From Streptomyces sp. L-9-10 (GTDB lineage: Bacteria; Actinomycetota; Actinomycetes; Streptomycetales; Streptomycetaceae), in contig NZ_PHRF01000041.1 of assembly GCF_004151105.1 (NCBI RefSeq), positions 186,001 to 250,000 of the forward strand: a stretch of 64,000 bases of DNA. The letters run 5' to 3'. The notes under the pieces are model-generated. The model worked only from the letters and a program-made list of their open reading frames with translations. It was not told the DNA's origin and searched no databases. Position numbers and translations under genes: made by a program. Numbering within the stretch: position 1 is the stretch's first letter; each line of letters opens with the position of its first letter. Below are positions 16,303 to 24,769 of this stretch, piece by piece.

Positions 16303-17246
16303 GCGAGATCATCGGCTTCGTAGGGATGTCCCACTCCCCCTTCGTCACCATGCTGCCGCCCTCGTCACCCTCCGGGCCGGGCGGGGCATTCCTCGGCGAC
16401 GCCGCCAGGGTTGCGGCCGCGGTGGCGGACCTGTCGCCGGACGCGATCGTCGTCATCGGCCCCGATCACTTCCACGCCAACTTCTACGACGTGATGCCGC
16501 CGTTCGTCCTCGGCGTCGAGGCGGCCGAGGGTTTCGGCGACTTCGGCAGCGCGTCGGGGCCCCTGCCGGTGGCCTCGTCGCTGGCCTGGTCGATCCACGA
16601 GGGCCTGGCCGCCGCCGACTTCGACATCTCCCTGTCGTACGCGCTCACCGTCGACCACGGCATCGTGCAGAGCTACAAGATGGTGTCGCACGAGGACGGG
16701 AACGAGGGCGGAATCCCGCTGGTCCCGCTGATCGTGAACACCGCGGCGCCGCCACTGCCGAGCATGGAGCGCTGTGTGGCGCTGGGCAGGGCACTGGGGG
16801 AGGCGATCCGCGGCTCCGACTTCGACGGGCGGGTCCTCGTCGTCGCCAGCGGCGGGCTGTCGCACTGGCTGCCCCCCAACGACCCCCGCGACGTGGCGGT
16901 CGCCGGTGAGAAGCGCGAGGCGCTGATCCACGGCCGCCGCGACCCCCGTGCTTTCGCCGCGGCCCGTGAACCCAGGGTGCGCGCGATGGGCGGCGACCCC
17001 ACCGCACGTGTCAACGCCGACTGGGACAGCTGGTTCCTCGGACAACTCGCCGTCGGCGACCTCGACTCCGTCACAGCCCTGGGCCACGAGCGCCTGGAGG
17101 AGCACGCGGGCAGCGGTGGCCACGAGATCCGCTGCTGGCTGGCGGGACACGCCGCCGTCGGCGAGCCGCTGGTCTGGAGCTCGTACGAGCCGGTACCCGA
17201 GTGGATCACCGGCATGGCCATCGGCACCACCTTCGAGGTCGTCTGA
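16299..17246 (+). CDS. Class III extradiol ring-cleavage dioxygenase (MhpB-like)
   Basis: 315 residues, the same size as E. coli MhpB, which cleaves 2,3-dihydroxyphenylpropionate. From family knowledge, several MhpB blocks are recognisable: GMSHSPFV near the N-terminus, PDHFHANFYDVMPPFVLGV, GDFGSASGPLPV, TVDHGIVQ, ASGGLSHW and a C-terminal PEWITG. The conserved His residues in SHSP and PDHF fit the 2-His-1-carboxylate Fe(II) site of LigB-type enzymes. The expected substrate is a 3-substituted catechol. The natural substrate may differ from phenylpropionate because the neighbours include two cupins and an FMO instead of the MhpA hydroxylase. The gene is coupled by ATGA to the hydrolase gene and followed after 1 bp by the hydratase gene. 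Confidence 0.92.
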   Translation: MSEIIGFVGMSHSPFVTMLPPSSPSGPGGAFLGDAARVAAAVADLSPDAIVVIGPDHFHANFYDVMPPFVLGVEAAEGFGDFGSASGPLPVASSLAWSIHEGLAAADFDISLSYALTVDHGIVQSYKMVSHEDGNEGGIPLVPLIVNTAAPPLPSMERCVALGRALGEAIRGSDFDGRVLVVASGGLSHWLPPNDPRDVAVAGEKREALIHGRRDPRAFAAAREPRVRAMGGDPTARVNADWDSWFLGQLAVGDLDSVTALGHERLEEHAGSGGHEIRCWLAGHAAVGEPLVWSSYEPVPEWITGMAIGTTFEVV

Positions 17247-17247
17247 G

Positions 17248-18066
17248 ATGGCGTCCGAGATGACCGCGTCCTCGCTCGCCCGCGCCACCGCGGAGGCGTC
17301 CCGCCGACTGGCGGACGTCCGCGTGTCGCACCGCCCCTGTCCGCCGGTGCGTGACCTCCTGCCTCCGGGCGACGTCCATGCCGCCTACAGCGTGCAGTCG
17401 CGGTGGGTGATCGGACGCGAGGCGGCCGGCGCCCGGGTGATCGGCCGCAAGATCGGCCTCACCAGCCCCACGGTCCAGGCCCAACTCGGCGTTGACCAGC
17501 CCGACTTCGGATTCCTCCTGAACGACATGGCCTGCCCCGACGGCGCCCCCGTCGACATGGACCGGCTGATCCAGCCGAAGATCGAGGCGGAGGTCGCCTT
17601 CGTGCTCGCCACCGATCTCGACACCGCGTACGCCGGTGCGGCCGAGGTCGTCGCGGCGACCGGCCAGGTGGTCGCCGCTCTGGAGATCGTGGACAGCCGG
17701 ATCGCGGACTGGGACATCTCCCTCGTGGACACGGTGGCCGACAACGCCTCCTCCGGTCTCTTCGTCCTCGGCTCCCAGCCGCGCCCGCTCGACGGACTCG
17801 ACCTGGCCGGCTGCGAGATGGTCCTCCGTCGCGGTGAGGAAGTGGTGTCCACCGGTACGGGCACCGACTGTCTGGGCGGTCCCGCCCTGGCAGTCGCCTG
17901 GCTGGCCCGTACCGCCCACGCCCATGGCCGCCCGCTGCGCGCGGGCGACATCGTGCTCTCCGGGGCCCTCGGACCGATGGTGCCGGTGACGGCGGGAGAC
18001 GTTTTCGAGGCGGAGATCACCGGTCTCGGCACCGTCCGTACGAGTTTCACGGGAGGCAACTCATGA
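17248..18066 (+). CDS. 2-hydroxypenta-2,4-dienoate hydratase (MhpD-like)
   Basis: 272 residues. It adds water to 2-hydroxypentadienoate to give 4-hydroxy-2-oxovalerate. Family signatures are [29 protein letters not shown] (about residues 66-94) and [10 protein letters not shown] (~111), whose Glu residues bind the metal in MhpD. The ATG at 17248 is one base after the upstream stop with GAGG nearby; an ATG four codons later (17260) is an alternative. The stop overlaps the next gene by ATGA. Confidence 0.92.
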   Translation: MASEMTASSLARATAEASRRLADVRVSHRPCPPVRDLLPPGDVHAAYSVQSRWVIGREAAGARVIGRKIGLTSPTVQAQLGVDQPDFGFLLNDMACPDGAPVDMDRLIQPKIEAEVAFVLATDLDTAYAGAAEVVAATGQVVAALEIVDSRIADWDISLVDTVADNASSGLFVLGSQPRPLDGLDLAGCEMVLRRGEEVVSTGTGTDCLGGPALAVAWLARTAHAHGRPLRAGDIVLSGALGPMVPVTAGDVFEAEITGLGTVRTSFTGGNS

Positions 18067-18998
18067 CCAAGGTCGCCGTGATCGGCTCCGGCAACATCGG
18101 CACCGACCTCATGATCAAGGTGCTGCGGCTCTCGGAGCGCCTGGAGATGGCCGCGATGGCAGGCATCGACCCGGCCTCCGACGGGCTGGCGCGGGCCGCC
18201 CGGTTCGGTGTGCCCACGACGGCCGGCGGTGTCGAGGGGCTGCTCGCGCTCCCCGGGGCCGACGAGATCGAGATCGTCTTCGACGCCACGTCCGCCCGTG
18301 CGCACGAGGCCAACGCACGTGCGCTCGCGCCGCACGGCACACGCCTGATCGACCTCACACCGGCCGCGCTGGGCCCGTTCGTGGTCCCCGCGGTGAATCT
18401 CGACGAGCATCTGGAGGCGCCCGACCTCAACATGGTGACCTGCGGGGGCCAGGCGACCATCCCGGTCGTCGCCGCCGTCTCACGGGTGACTCCTGTCCCG
18501 TACGCCGAGATCGTCGCGTCCATCGCTTCGAAGTCGGCCGGCCCGGGTACCCGCGCCAACATCGACGAGTTCACCGAGACCACGGCCACCGCGATCCGGA
18601 CCGTCGGCGGGGCGGGCCGTGGCAAGGCGGTGATCATCCTCAATCCGGCCGAGCCCCCGATGATCATGCGCGACACGGTGTTCTGCCTGATCGCCGACCC
18701 GGATCCCGCGACACACGAGCGGGTGGTCGCCTCCGTCGAGCGGATGGTCGCCGACGTGGCGGCGTACGTGCCCGGCTACCGGCTCAAGCAGCGTGTGCGG
18801 ATCACCCCGCTCACCGACGATGTGCGCACCCTGGCCGGAGACTCCGGTGCCACGCACCGGGTCGGTGTGTTTCTCCAAGTGGAGGGGGCGGGCCACTATC
18901 TGCCCCCGTACGCGGGGAATCTCGACATCATGACCTCGGCGGCCCTGGCGGTCGCCGAGCGCCTCGCCGACCACACGATGCGGGAGTGCGTCCGATGA
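18063..18998 (+). CDS. Acetaldehyde dehydrogenase (acylating), MhpF-like
   Basis: 311 residues, the family length. It oxidises acetaldehyde to acetyl-CoA with NAD+ and CoA, and normally works as a complex with the aldolase encoded by the next gene, channelling acetaldehyde. Visible features are the NAD-binding start [14 protein letters not shown], the catalytic-Cys motif [14 protein letters not shown] (about residues 123-136), and ILNPAEPP plus [18 protein letters not shown] near the C-terminus, all characteristic of BphJ/MhpF enzymes. It overlaps both neighbours by ATGA. Confidence 0.94.
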   Translation: MTKVAVIGSGNIGTDLMIKVLRLSERLEMAAMAGIDPASDGLARAARFGVPTTAGGVEGLLALPGADEIEIVFDATSARAHEANARALAPHGTRLIDLTPAALGPFVVPAVNLDEHLEAPDLNMVTCGGQATIPVVAAVSRVTPVPYAEIVASIASKSAGPGTRANIDEFTETTATAIRTVGGAGRGKAVIILNPAEPPMIMRDTVFCLIADPDPATHERVVASVERMVADVAAYVPGYRLKQRVRITPLTDDVRTLAGDSGATHRVGVFLQVEGAGHYLPPYAGNLDIMTSAALAVAERLADHTMRECVR

Positions 18999-20008
18999 CC
19001 CGTCGGCTCTTCGTCCAGGACGTCACGCTCCGGGACGGCATGCACGCGATGCGGCACCGCATCACTCCGGAGCGGGTCGCCCGGATCGCCGGCGCCCTGG
19101 ACGCCGCCGGGGTCGACGCTGTCGAGGTCGCACACGGCGACGGGCTGGCCGGCGGCAGTCTCACGTACGGACCGGGGAGCCACACGGACTGGGAGTGGAT
19201 CGAGGCGGCGGCCGGGGCGATCACCCGCGCCCGCCTCACCACACTGCTGCTGCCCGGGATCGGAACGGTCAAGGAACTGAGACAGGCGTTCACGCTGGGC
19301 GTGCGGTCCGTACGGGTGGCCACGCACTGCACCGAGGCCGACGTGTCCGCGCAGCACATCGCGACCGCCCGCGAGCTGGGCATGGACGTATCGGGCTTCC
19401 TGATGATGAGTCACCTGGCGACCCCGGCCGAACTGGCCGTCCAGGCACGGCTGATGGAGTCGTACGGCGCGCACTGCGTCTATGTCACCGACTCCGGCGG
19501 ACGGCTCACCGTGAACGATGTCCGCGAACGGGTCCGGGCCTACCGCGACACGCTCGCCCCGGACACCGGTATCGGCATTCACGCACACGAGAACCTGTCG
19601 CTTTCGGTGGCCAACTCACTGGCCGCGGCCGAGGAGGGGGCGACCCGCGTCGACGCCTCGCTGGCGGGCCACGGCGCGGGAGCCGGCAACTGTCCCCTGG
19701 AACCGTTCGTCGCGGTCGCCACCCTGGAGGGCTGGGAACACGGCTGCGACCTCTTCGCTCTCCAGGACGCCGCCGAGGACCTCGTCCGCCCGCTCCAGGA
19801 CCGGCCCGCACGTGTCGACCGCGAGACACTGACGCTCGGGTACGCGGGGGTCTACTCCAGCTTCCTGCGCCACGCCGAGACGGCGTCCCGCCAATGCGGC
19901 GTCGACGTACGGGACTTGCTGGTGGAAGCCGGAAACCGGGGCCTGGTCGGTGGGCAGGAGGACATGCTGCTCGACATCGCGCTGGACCTGTCGGGCGGAG
20001 GCCGCTGA
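18995..20008 (+). CDS. 4-hydroxy-2-oxovalerate aldolase (MhpE-like)
   Basis: 337 residues with the DRE-TIM barrel fold. It cleaves 4-hydroxy-2-oxovalerate to pyruvate and acetaldehyde. The N-terminal [15 protein letters not shown] and the metal-binding [15 protein letters not shown] (about residues 193-207) are typical. The C-terminal region, about residues 270-330, matches the communication domain that docks to MhpF. ATG 18995 overlaps the previous stop (ATGA); an in-frame ATG 9 bp upstream is less likely. It is the last gene of the operon. Confidence 0.94.
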   Translation: MTRRLFVQDVTLRDGMHAMRHRITPERVARIAGALDAAGVDAVEVAHGDGLAGGSLTYGPGSHTDWEWIEAAAGAITRARLTTLLLPGIGTVKELRQAFTLGVRSVRVATHCTEADVSAQHIATARELGMDVSGFLMMSHLATPAELAVQARLMESYGAHCVYVTDSGGRLTVNDVRERVRAYRDTLAPDTGIGIHAHENLSLSVANSLAAAEEGATRVDASLAGHGAGAGNCPLEPFVAVATLEGWEHGCDLFALQDAAEDLVRPLQDRPARVDRETLTLGYAGVYSSFLRHAETASRQCGVDVRDLLVEAGNRGLVGGQEDMLLDIALDLSGGGR

Positions 20009-20313
20009 GTTCCGGCGGCACGGATCCCCGTCGGTATCGCCGCCCGGGGGCGTGACGTTCGGAAGGCGGTGGCGGGGATCATCACGGAGACGGGAGAGAG
20101 CCGACGTGACCCGAGCCGTGTGCGCACCGGTGCCGACCGCCTGCCGTCCGGACAGCGGGGCTGCTCATGTGCGGCTCCGGCGCCCGCGTGATCAAGGCCG
20201 GTCACGTCCGGTCACGTCCGTGAGGGAAGCCGATATCGCGCCGCCGCGCCGCGCACGGGCATACTCGGGCCCTGCGGGACGCATCGGCACCCGCGAGCAG
20301 CGGGAGGTACGCG
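20009..20313. other. Intergenic region between the meta-cleavage operon and the LacI gene
   Basis: 305 bp with no credible gene. It has a short tandem repeat GGTCACGTCC (two copies, about 20200-20219) and distant 8-bp arms GATCCCCG / CGGGGATC near 20025 and 20075 that could be part of a terminator. The ribosome binding site of the LacI gene (GGGAGG) is at the right end. Confidence 0.4.
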
Positions 20314-21318
20314 ATGGTGATGTCGTCGGGGACGGAACCCCGGAAGGTCACGATCAATGACGTCGCCAGGTCCGTCGGGGTGTCCCGGCAGACCGTGTCG
20401 CGGGCGCTCAACGACAAGGATGAGATCGACGTCTCCACCAAGCAGCGCGTGCTCGACGCCGCCCGCGAGCTCGGCTACCGGCCGAGCCGGTTCGCGCGCG
20501 GTCTGGTACGGCAGGACACCACCACCATCGGGCTGGTGATCCCGGACCTGCTCAACCCGTTCTTCACCGAGGTCGCCGCCGCCGCGCTGGAGGCGGCCAG
20601 GGCCCGCGGCTGGCACGTGGTCGTATACGACACCGCGGACAGGGCCGAAGAGGAACTCGGCACGCTTGAGGTGATCGCCTCGCAGGTGGACGCGGTCGTC
20701 GGCTACTTCAGCTGCTCCGAGGACGAGCTCGAACTGTTCACCCGTGGCGTCCCGGTGGTGCTCATCGGCCGCGAGCACCACAGCGCGCGGTTCAGCTCGA
20801 TCCGGATCGACGGCGAGGAGGGCGTCCACGCCGCGATCGCGCACCTGGTCGCCGCGGGCCACACACGCATCGGCATGCTCGACCACGACGGCCGCGCCGA
20901 GCCGAGCATCCGGCGCGAGTGGTTCACGAAGGCCGCGGCGGCGTGCGGGATCGACGCGGGCAGGGTGGTCGGCGCGGACCAGTCGGCCGACGGCGGCGGA
21001 GCGGCGCTCACCACCCTGCTCGCCGCCCATCCCGATGTCACCGCGGTGCTCACCTTCAACGACATCATCGCGATCGGCGTGCTGCGCGAGGCGCGCAGGC
21101 TCGGGAGGAGCGTCCCGCGAGATCTCGCCGTGATCGGCTTCGACGGTCTGCAGCTCGGCGCCCTCGTCGAGCCCCCGCTCTCCAGCGTCGCCCTCGACAC
21201 CCGGAAGCTCGGCGCGCTCGCCATCGACCAGGCCGCACGGCTGTTGACCGGGGTGGACCCGCTCGGGGACGACGAGCTGGTCATCCGGGCCGAGCTGCGG
21301 CTGGGCGGCTCCGCTTAA
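20314..21318 (+). CDS. LacI-family transcriptional regulator
   Basis: 334 residues. The N-terminal helix-turn-helix and hinge are clear (TINDVARSVGVSRQTVSRALN, about residues 13-33, then ELGYRPSRFARGLV). The periplasmic-binding-protein-like effector domain follows (TIGLVIPDLLNPFF, AVLTFNDIIAIGVL, VIGFDGLQLGALVEPPLSSV). It is expected to repress the downstream ABC transporter and glycosidase genes until a sugar binds. ATG 20314 has GGGAGG 8 bp upstream; ATG 20320 is also possible. A 24-bp perfect palindrome of LacI-operator type lies 75 bp after its stop, in front of the transporter genes. Confidence 0.93.
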   Translation: MVMSSGTEPRKVTINDVARSVGVSRQTVSRALNDKDEIDVSTKQRVLDAARELGYRPSRFARGLVRQDTTTIGLVIPDLLNPFFTEVAAAALEAARARGWHVVVYDTADRAEEELGTLEVIASQVDAVVGYFSCSEDELELFTRGVPVVLIGREHHSARFSSIRIDGEEGVHAAIAHLVAAGHTRIGMLDHDGRAEPSIRREWFTKAAAACGIDAGRVVGADQSADGGGAALTTLLAAHPDVTAVLTFNDIIAIGVLREARRLGRSVPRDLAVIGFDGLQLGALVEPPLSSVALDTRKLGALAIDQAARLLTGVDPLGDDELVIRAELRLGGSA

Positions 21319-21347
21319 CCTGCCGGACTCGTGCATGACCGAAAGTC

Positions 21348-21377
21348 TTGACATGAGATCGCACCGGAGCGCACACT
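21348..21377 (+). promoter_or_regulatory. Probable sigma-70-type promoter of the sugar operon
   Basis: A consensus -35 box TTGACA (21348-21353) is followed after 18 bp by CACACT (21372-21377) as a -10. Transcription would start near 21384, just before the palindromic operator, and leave a leader of about 150 nt. Confidence 0.5.
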
Positions 21378-21392
21378 TCCGAACAATTCAGA

Positions 21393-21416
21393 GCTCCCGT
21401 GAACGTTCACGGGAGC
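21393..21416. promoter_or_regulatory. LacI-family operator, perfect 24-bp palindrome
   Basis: GCTCCCGTGAAC and its exact complement GTTCACGGGAGC form a 24-bp palindrome with no spacer. The central TGAACGTTCA has the CG dyad centre usual for LacI/PurR-family operators. It sits about 10 bp downstream of the predicted start point, an ideal place for repression by the LacI protein encoded immediately upstream. Confidence 0.8.
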
Positions 21417-21532
21417 GCTCACGGAAACGGGCTCGCCAAGCCCCGACCGTTCCGACCAGTAAGGCATCTCGCCCGAGGTGTCAACGTCGACCCGTCCAGC
21501 GCCGTCGCTAGTCGTTCTCTGGTAAGGAAAGT

Positions 21533-22867
21533 ATGAGCAACACCGTCACGCGCATCCGCCTCGCCGTCATCGCGGCGGCAGCCGGCATCGCCGTACTCGC
21601 CGGGTGTTCGTCACCCGCCCCGTCGGGGGACGCGTCCGCGGCCTCCTGCGAGCCCGCCAAGGGCAAAGTCACCCTCCAGTACTGGAACACCGTGCCGGGG
21701 ATGGAGCAGGTCGTCGCCCTGTGGAACAAGAAGAACCCGGACATCCAGGTTCAGACGAAGAACATCTCCAACGACCAGTACGGCACCCTCGGCAACGCCC
21801 TCAAGGCGGGCAAGGCGCCGGATCTCGCTCAGGTCGGTTACGACCAGCTGCCCAGCCTGCGCACCCAGAACGCCTTCGAGGACGCCTCGGCCTGCTCGGC
21901 GGCCCCCGCCGCCAAGTCGAAGTTCGTGCCGTGGACCTGGTCGCAGACCAGCTTCGGGGACACCGGTGTGTTCGCCTTCCCGCAGGACACCGGCCCGATG
22001 GCCCTCTACGTACGAAGCGACATCTTCAAACAGCACGGCATCGGGATACCGAAGACCTGGGACGAGTACGCGGCGGCTTCGGAGAAGCTGCACAAGGCGG
22101 ACCCCAACCTCAGCATGACGTTCTTCGACCCGAAGAACGCCGAGTGGTTCAACGGTCTCCTCTGGCAGAACAACGCCAACATGTACACGTACTCCGGCGA
22201 CAAGTGGCACGTCACCGTCGCGTCCGAACAGAGCAAGCAGGTCGCCGAGTACTGGCAGAAACTGGTCGCCGCCAAGCTCGTGCGCACCGACCTCGCCAAC
22301 GGCTCGACCCAGATGTACGCCGCCTACCAGAAGAACCAGATCGCCAGCTACGTCGGCGCCTCCTGGGGCTACAGCATGTTCCGCGACAACCTCCCCGACC
22401 AGGCCGGCAAGTGGTCCATCGTCCCGATGCCGACCTGGGGTTCGAGCACCGCGTCCGGCAACTGGGGTGGATCCACCGTCGCGTTCATGAAGGGCGGTAA
22501 GCACCTGTACGAGTCGGTCAAGTTCAACTCCTGGCTGAACACCGACCCGGAAGCCCTCGCGCTGGAGAACAAGCTGGGCGGCCTCTACCCGGCGGCCACC
22601 GCGGGTCTGCGGCTTCCCGCTCTCTCGCAGGGCGTCCCGTACTACAACAACGAGAAGGTCTTCGACGTCTTCGCCGACTCGTCCAAGAAGATCGACACCA
22701 GCTTCTCCTGGGGCCCCACCCAGAAGACGGTGAACCTGGCGCTCCAGGACGCGATGGCCAAGGCGACAGCCGGCAGCGGCACACTCACCGACGCACTCTC
22801 GGCCGCCCAGGCGGCCGCGCTGAAGTCGATGAAGGATCAGGCGATCCCGGCTACAGCGGGCAAGTGA
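21533..22867 (+). CDS. ABC transporter sugar-binding lipoprotein (CUT1)
   Basis: 444 residues. The signal peptide ends in the lipobox LAGC (Cys about residue 25), so the mature protein is a membrane-anchored solute-binding protein. The body has the family-1 extracellular solute-binding fold (LQYWNTVPGMEQVVALWNKK, APDLAQVGYDQLPSL, WGGSTVAFMKGGKH). It delivers an oligosaccharide to the two permeases encoded next. No ATPase gene is present in the operon; as is usual in Streptomyces, a shared MsiK-type ATPase elsewhere probably powers it. AAGGAAAG precedes the ATG. Confidence 0.93.
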   Translation: MSNTVTRIRLAVIAAAAGIAVLAGCSSPAPSGDASAASCEPAKGKVTLQYWNTVPGMEQVVALWNKKNPDIQVQTKNISNDQYGTLGNALKAGKAPDLAQVGYDQLPSLRTQNAFEDASACSAAPAAKSKFVPWTWSQTSFGDTGVFAFPQDTGPMALYVRSDIFKQHGIGIPKTWDEYAAASEKLHKADPNLSMTFFDPKNAEWFNGLLWQNNANMYTYSGDKWHVTVASEQSKQVAEYWQKLVAAKLVRTDLANGSTQMYAAYQKNQIASYVGASWGYSMFRDNLPDQAGKWSIVPMPTWGSSTASGNWGGSTVAFMKGGKHLYESVKFNSWLNTDPEALALENKLGGLYPAATAGLRLPALSQGVPYYNNEKVFDVFADSSKKIDTSFSWGPTQKTVNLALQDAMAKATAGSGTLTDALSAAQAAALKSMKDQAIPATAGK

Positions 22868-22874
22868 CCGGAGC

Positions 22875-23840
22875 ATGACTGATATCGCGACTCGCGCGAG
22901 CCGCGCGGTGGCGGCCACGGGGGGCCGCCGCCGCCACGGCGTCGGCCCCCGGCGTCACAGCGTCGGCCCCCGGGCGGGCACCATCGCCGCGTTCCTGACC
23001 CCGTTCTTCCTCCCGTTCGTGCTGTTCTACCTGGTACCGGTCGGCTACGCGATCTGGCAGAGCTTCCTCGTCGTACGCCGTACCGGCGGCCAGTTCGGCA
23101 CGTCGTACACGACCTTCGGCGGGTTCGAGCAGTATGTGCAGGTGTTCCAGAACGCCGAGTTCAGGGCCAGTGTCGGGCGCATCGCACTGTTCGGCATCGT
23201 GCAGGTGCCGGTCATGCTGTTCGTCGCGCTGGTCATGGCGCTGCTGCTGGACACCCCCCTGCTGAAGCTCAAGTCGTTCTTCCGCATCGCGGCGTTCATG
23301 CCGTACGCCGTGCCCGGTGTCATCGCCGCCATCATGTGGTCGTACCTCTACTCGCCACAGCTCAGCCCCATCGTCGACCTGCTCAAAGGCATCGGCCTCC
23401 AGCCCGACTTCCTCGGCCCGGGTGCTGTGCTGTGGTCGGCGGCGAACGTCTCCACCTGGCTCTGGACCGGCTACAACATGCTGATCATGTTCTCGGCACT
23501 CCAGTCGATCCCGCAGGAGCTCTACGAAGCCGCCAAGCTCGACGGTGCGAGCAACTGGACGATCGCGTGGCAGATCAAGGTCCCGATCATCGCCCCGTCG
23601 ATCATCCTCACCACGGTGTTCTCGATCATCGGCACACTCCAGCTCTACGCCGAGCCGGCCGTGCTGCGCCAGATCTCCTCGAACATATCGAGCACGTACA
23701 CACCGAACATGCTCGCGTATGCCGTGGCCTCCGGGAACAACTACCAGCAGGCAGCGGCGATTTCCGTGGTCATCGCCGTCATCACCTTCGTCTTGAGCTT
23801 CGGATTCATGCGACTGACCTCGAAGAAGGCCGGATTGTGA
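22875..23840 (+). CDS. ABC transporter permease 1 (CUT1, MalF/UgpA-like)
   Basis: 321 residues with an Arg/Gly-rich cytoplasmic N-terminus and six hydrophobic segments. The EAA loop that contacts the ATPase reads YEAAKLDGASNWTIAWQIKVP (about residues 217-237). The gene starts 7 bp after the binding-protein stop and overlaps permease 2 by GTGA. Confidence 0.92.
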   Translation: MTDIATRASRAVAATGGRRRHGVGPRRHSVGPRAGTIAAFLTPFFLPFVLFYLVPVGYAIWQSFLVVRRTGGQFGTSYTTFGGFEQYVQVFQNAEFRASVGRIALFGIVQVPVMLFVALVMALLLDTPLLKLKSFFRIAAFMPYAVPGVIAAIMWSYLYSPQLSPIVDLLKGIGLQPDFLGPGAVLWSAANVSTWLWTGYNMLIMFSALQSIPQELYEAAKLDGASNWTIAWQIKVPIIAPSIILTTVFSIIGTLQLYAEPAVLRQISSNISSTYTPNMLAYAVASGNNYQQAAAISVVIAVITFVLSFGFMRLTSKKAGL

Positions 23841-24694
23841 GCAACCAGACCCTGATCCGGGAAAGCCGTGTGAGCCGCACGGCCGCGATGTCTCTGATGT
23901 TCCTCCTGGTGATCTACTTCCTGCTGCCGATCTACTTTCTGATCGTCGCGGCGACGAAACCACAAGGAGACCTCGCCTCCACCAACGGGCTGGCGTTCTC
24001 CGACTTCAATCTCTTCAGCAATCTGGGCACCCTGTTCGGCCGCAGCGACGGCATCTTCGGGCGATGGGCTCTGAACAGCGTCATCTACGCGGTGCTCGGC
24101 GCGGCCGTCGGCACCCTGATCTCCGCGCTGTGCGGATACGCGCTCGCCAAGTTCCGGTTCCGGGGGCGTGAGTTCCTGTTCTCCGTCGTTCTCGGCGGTG
24201 TGCTGGTGCCCACCACCGCGCTCGCGCTCCCGCTGTTCCTCCTGTTCTCGGCGACCGGGATCGTCAACACCTATCTCGCGGTGTTCCTGCCCAGCATCGT
24301 CAGCCCGTTCGGCGTCTACCTCGCCCGTATCTTCGCCGCCGCCGCCGTCCCCGAGGAGATCCTCGAATCGGCGCGCATCGACGGCGCCGGCGAGTTCCGT
24401 ACGTTCTTCTCGGTGGCCTTCAGACTGATGGCGCCGTCGCTGGTGACCATCTTCCTGTTCCAGTTCGTCGCGATCTGGAACAACTTCTTCCTGCCGATGG
24501 TGATGCTCCAGAAGGAGTCGCTCTTCCCGATCACACTCGGTCTCTACGAGTGGAACGGCCAGACCGCCCGTGCGCCGCTCCTTCAGGAATCCGTGATCAC
24601 CGGCTCGTTGGTGTCGATCGTGCCCGTGATCATCGTATTCATCCTGCTCCAGCGGTTCTGGCGCACCGGGCTCGCCTCGGGCTCCCTCAAGTAA
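23837..24694 (+). CDS. ABC transporter permease 2 (CUT1, MalG/UgpE-like)
   Basis: 285 residues, six hydrophobic segments, with an EAA loop ILESARIDGAGEFRTFFSVA (about residues 174-193). The GTG at 23837 overlaps the permease 1 stop (GTGA); the frame is open further upstream but that part only shadows permease 1. Together with the preceding two genes it forms the importer of the LacI-controlled locus. Confidence 0.92.
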   Translation: MSNQTLIRESRVSRTAAMSLMFLLVIYFLLPIYFLIVAATKPQGDLASTNGLAFSDFNLFSNLGTLFGRSDGIFGRWALNSVIYAVLGAAVGTLISALCGYALAKFRFRGREFLFSVVLGGVLVPTTALALPLFLLFSATGIVNTYLAVFLPSIVSPFGVYLARIFAAAAVPEEILESARIDGAGEFRTFFSVAFRLMAPSLVTIFLFQFVAIWNNFFLPMVMLQKESLFPITLGLYEWNGQTARAPLLQESVITGSLVSIVPVIIVFILLQRFWRTGLASGSLK

Positions 24695-24769
24695 TCCCGC
24701 GGCCCCGTAGCCCCGAAGCGACGCTCTCCCGCTCACCCATGCCCCCGCCAACAGAAAGCCCCTCCCGCT

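Noticed and set aside
20024..20080. Terminator formed by GATCCCCG and CGGGGATC after the aldolase gene
   Set aside because: The 8-bp arms are separated by more than 40 nt, so a simple intrinsic terminator is not well supported.
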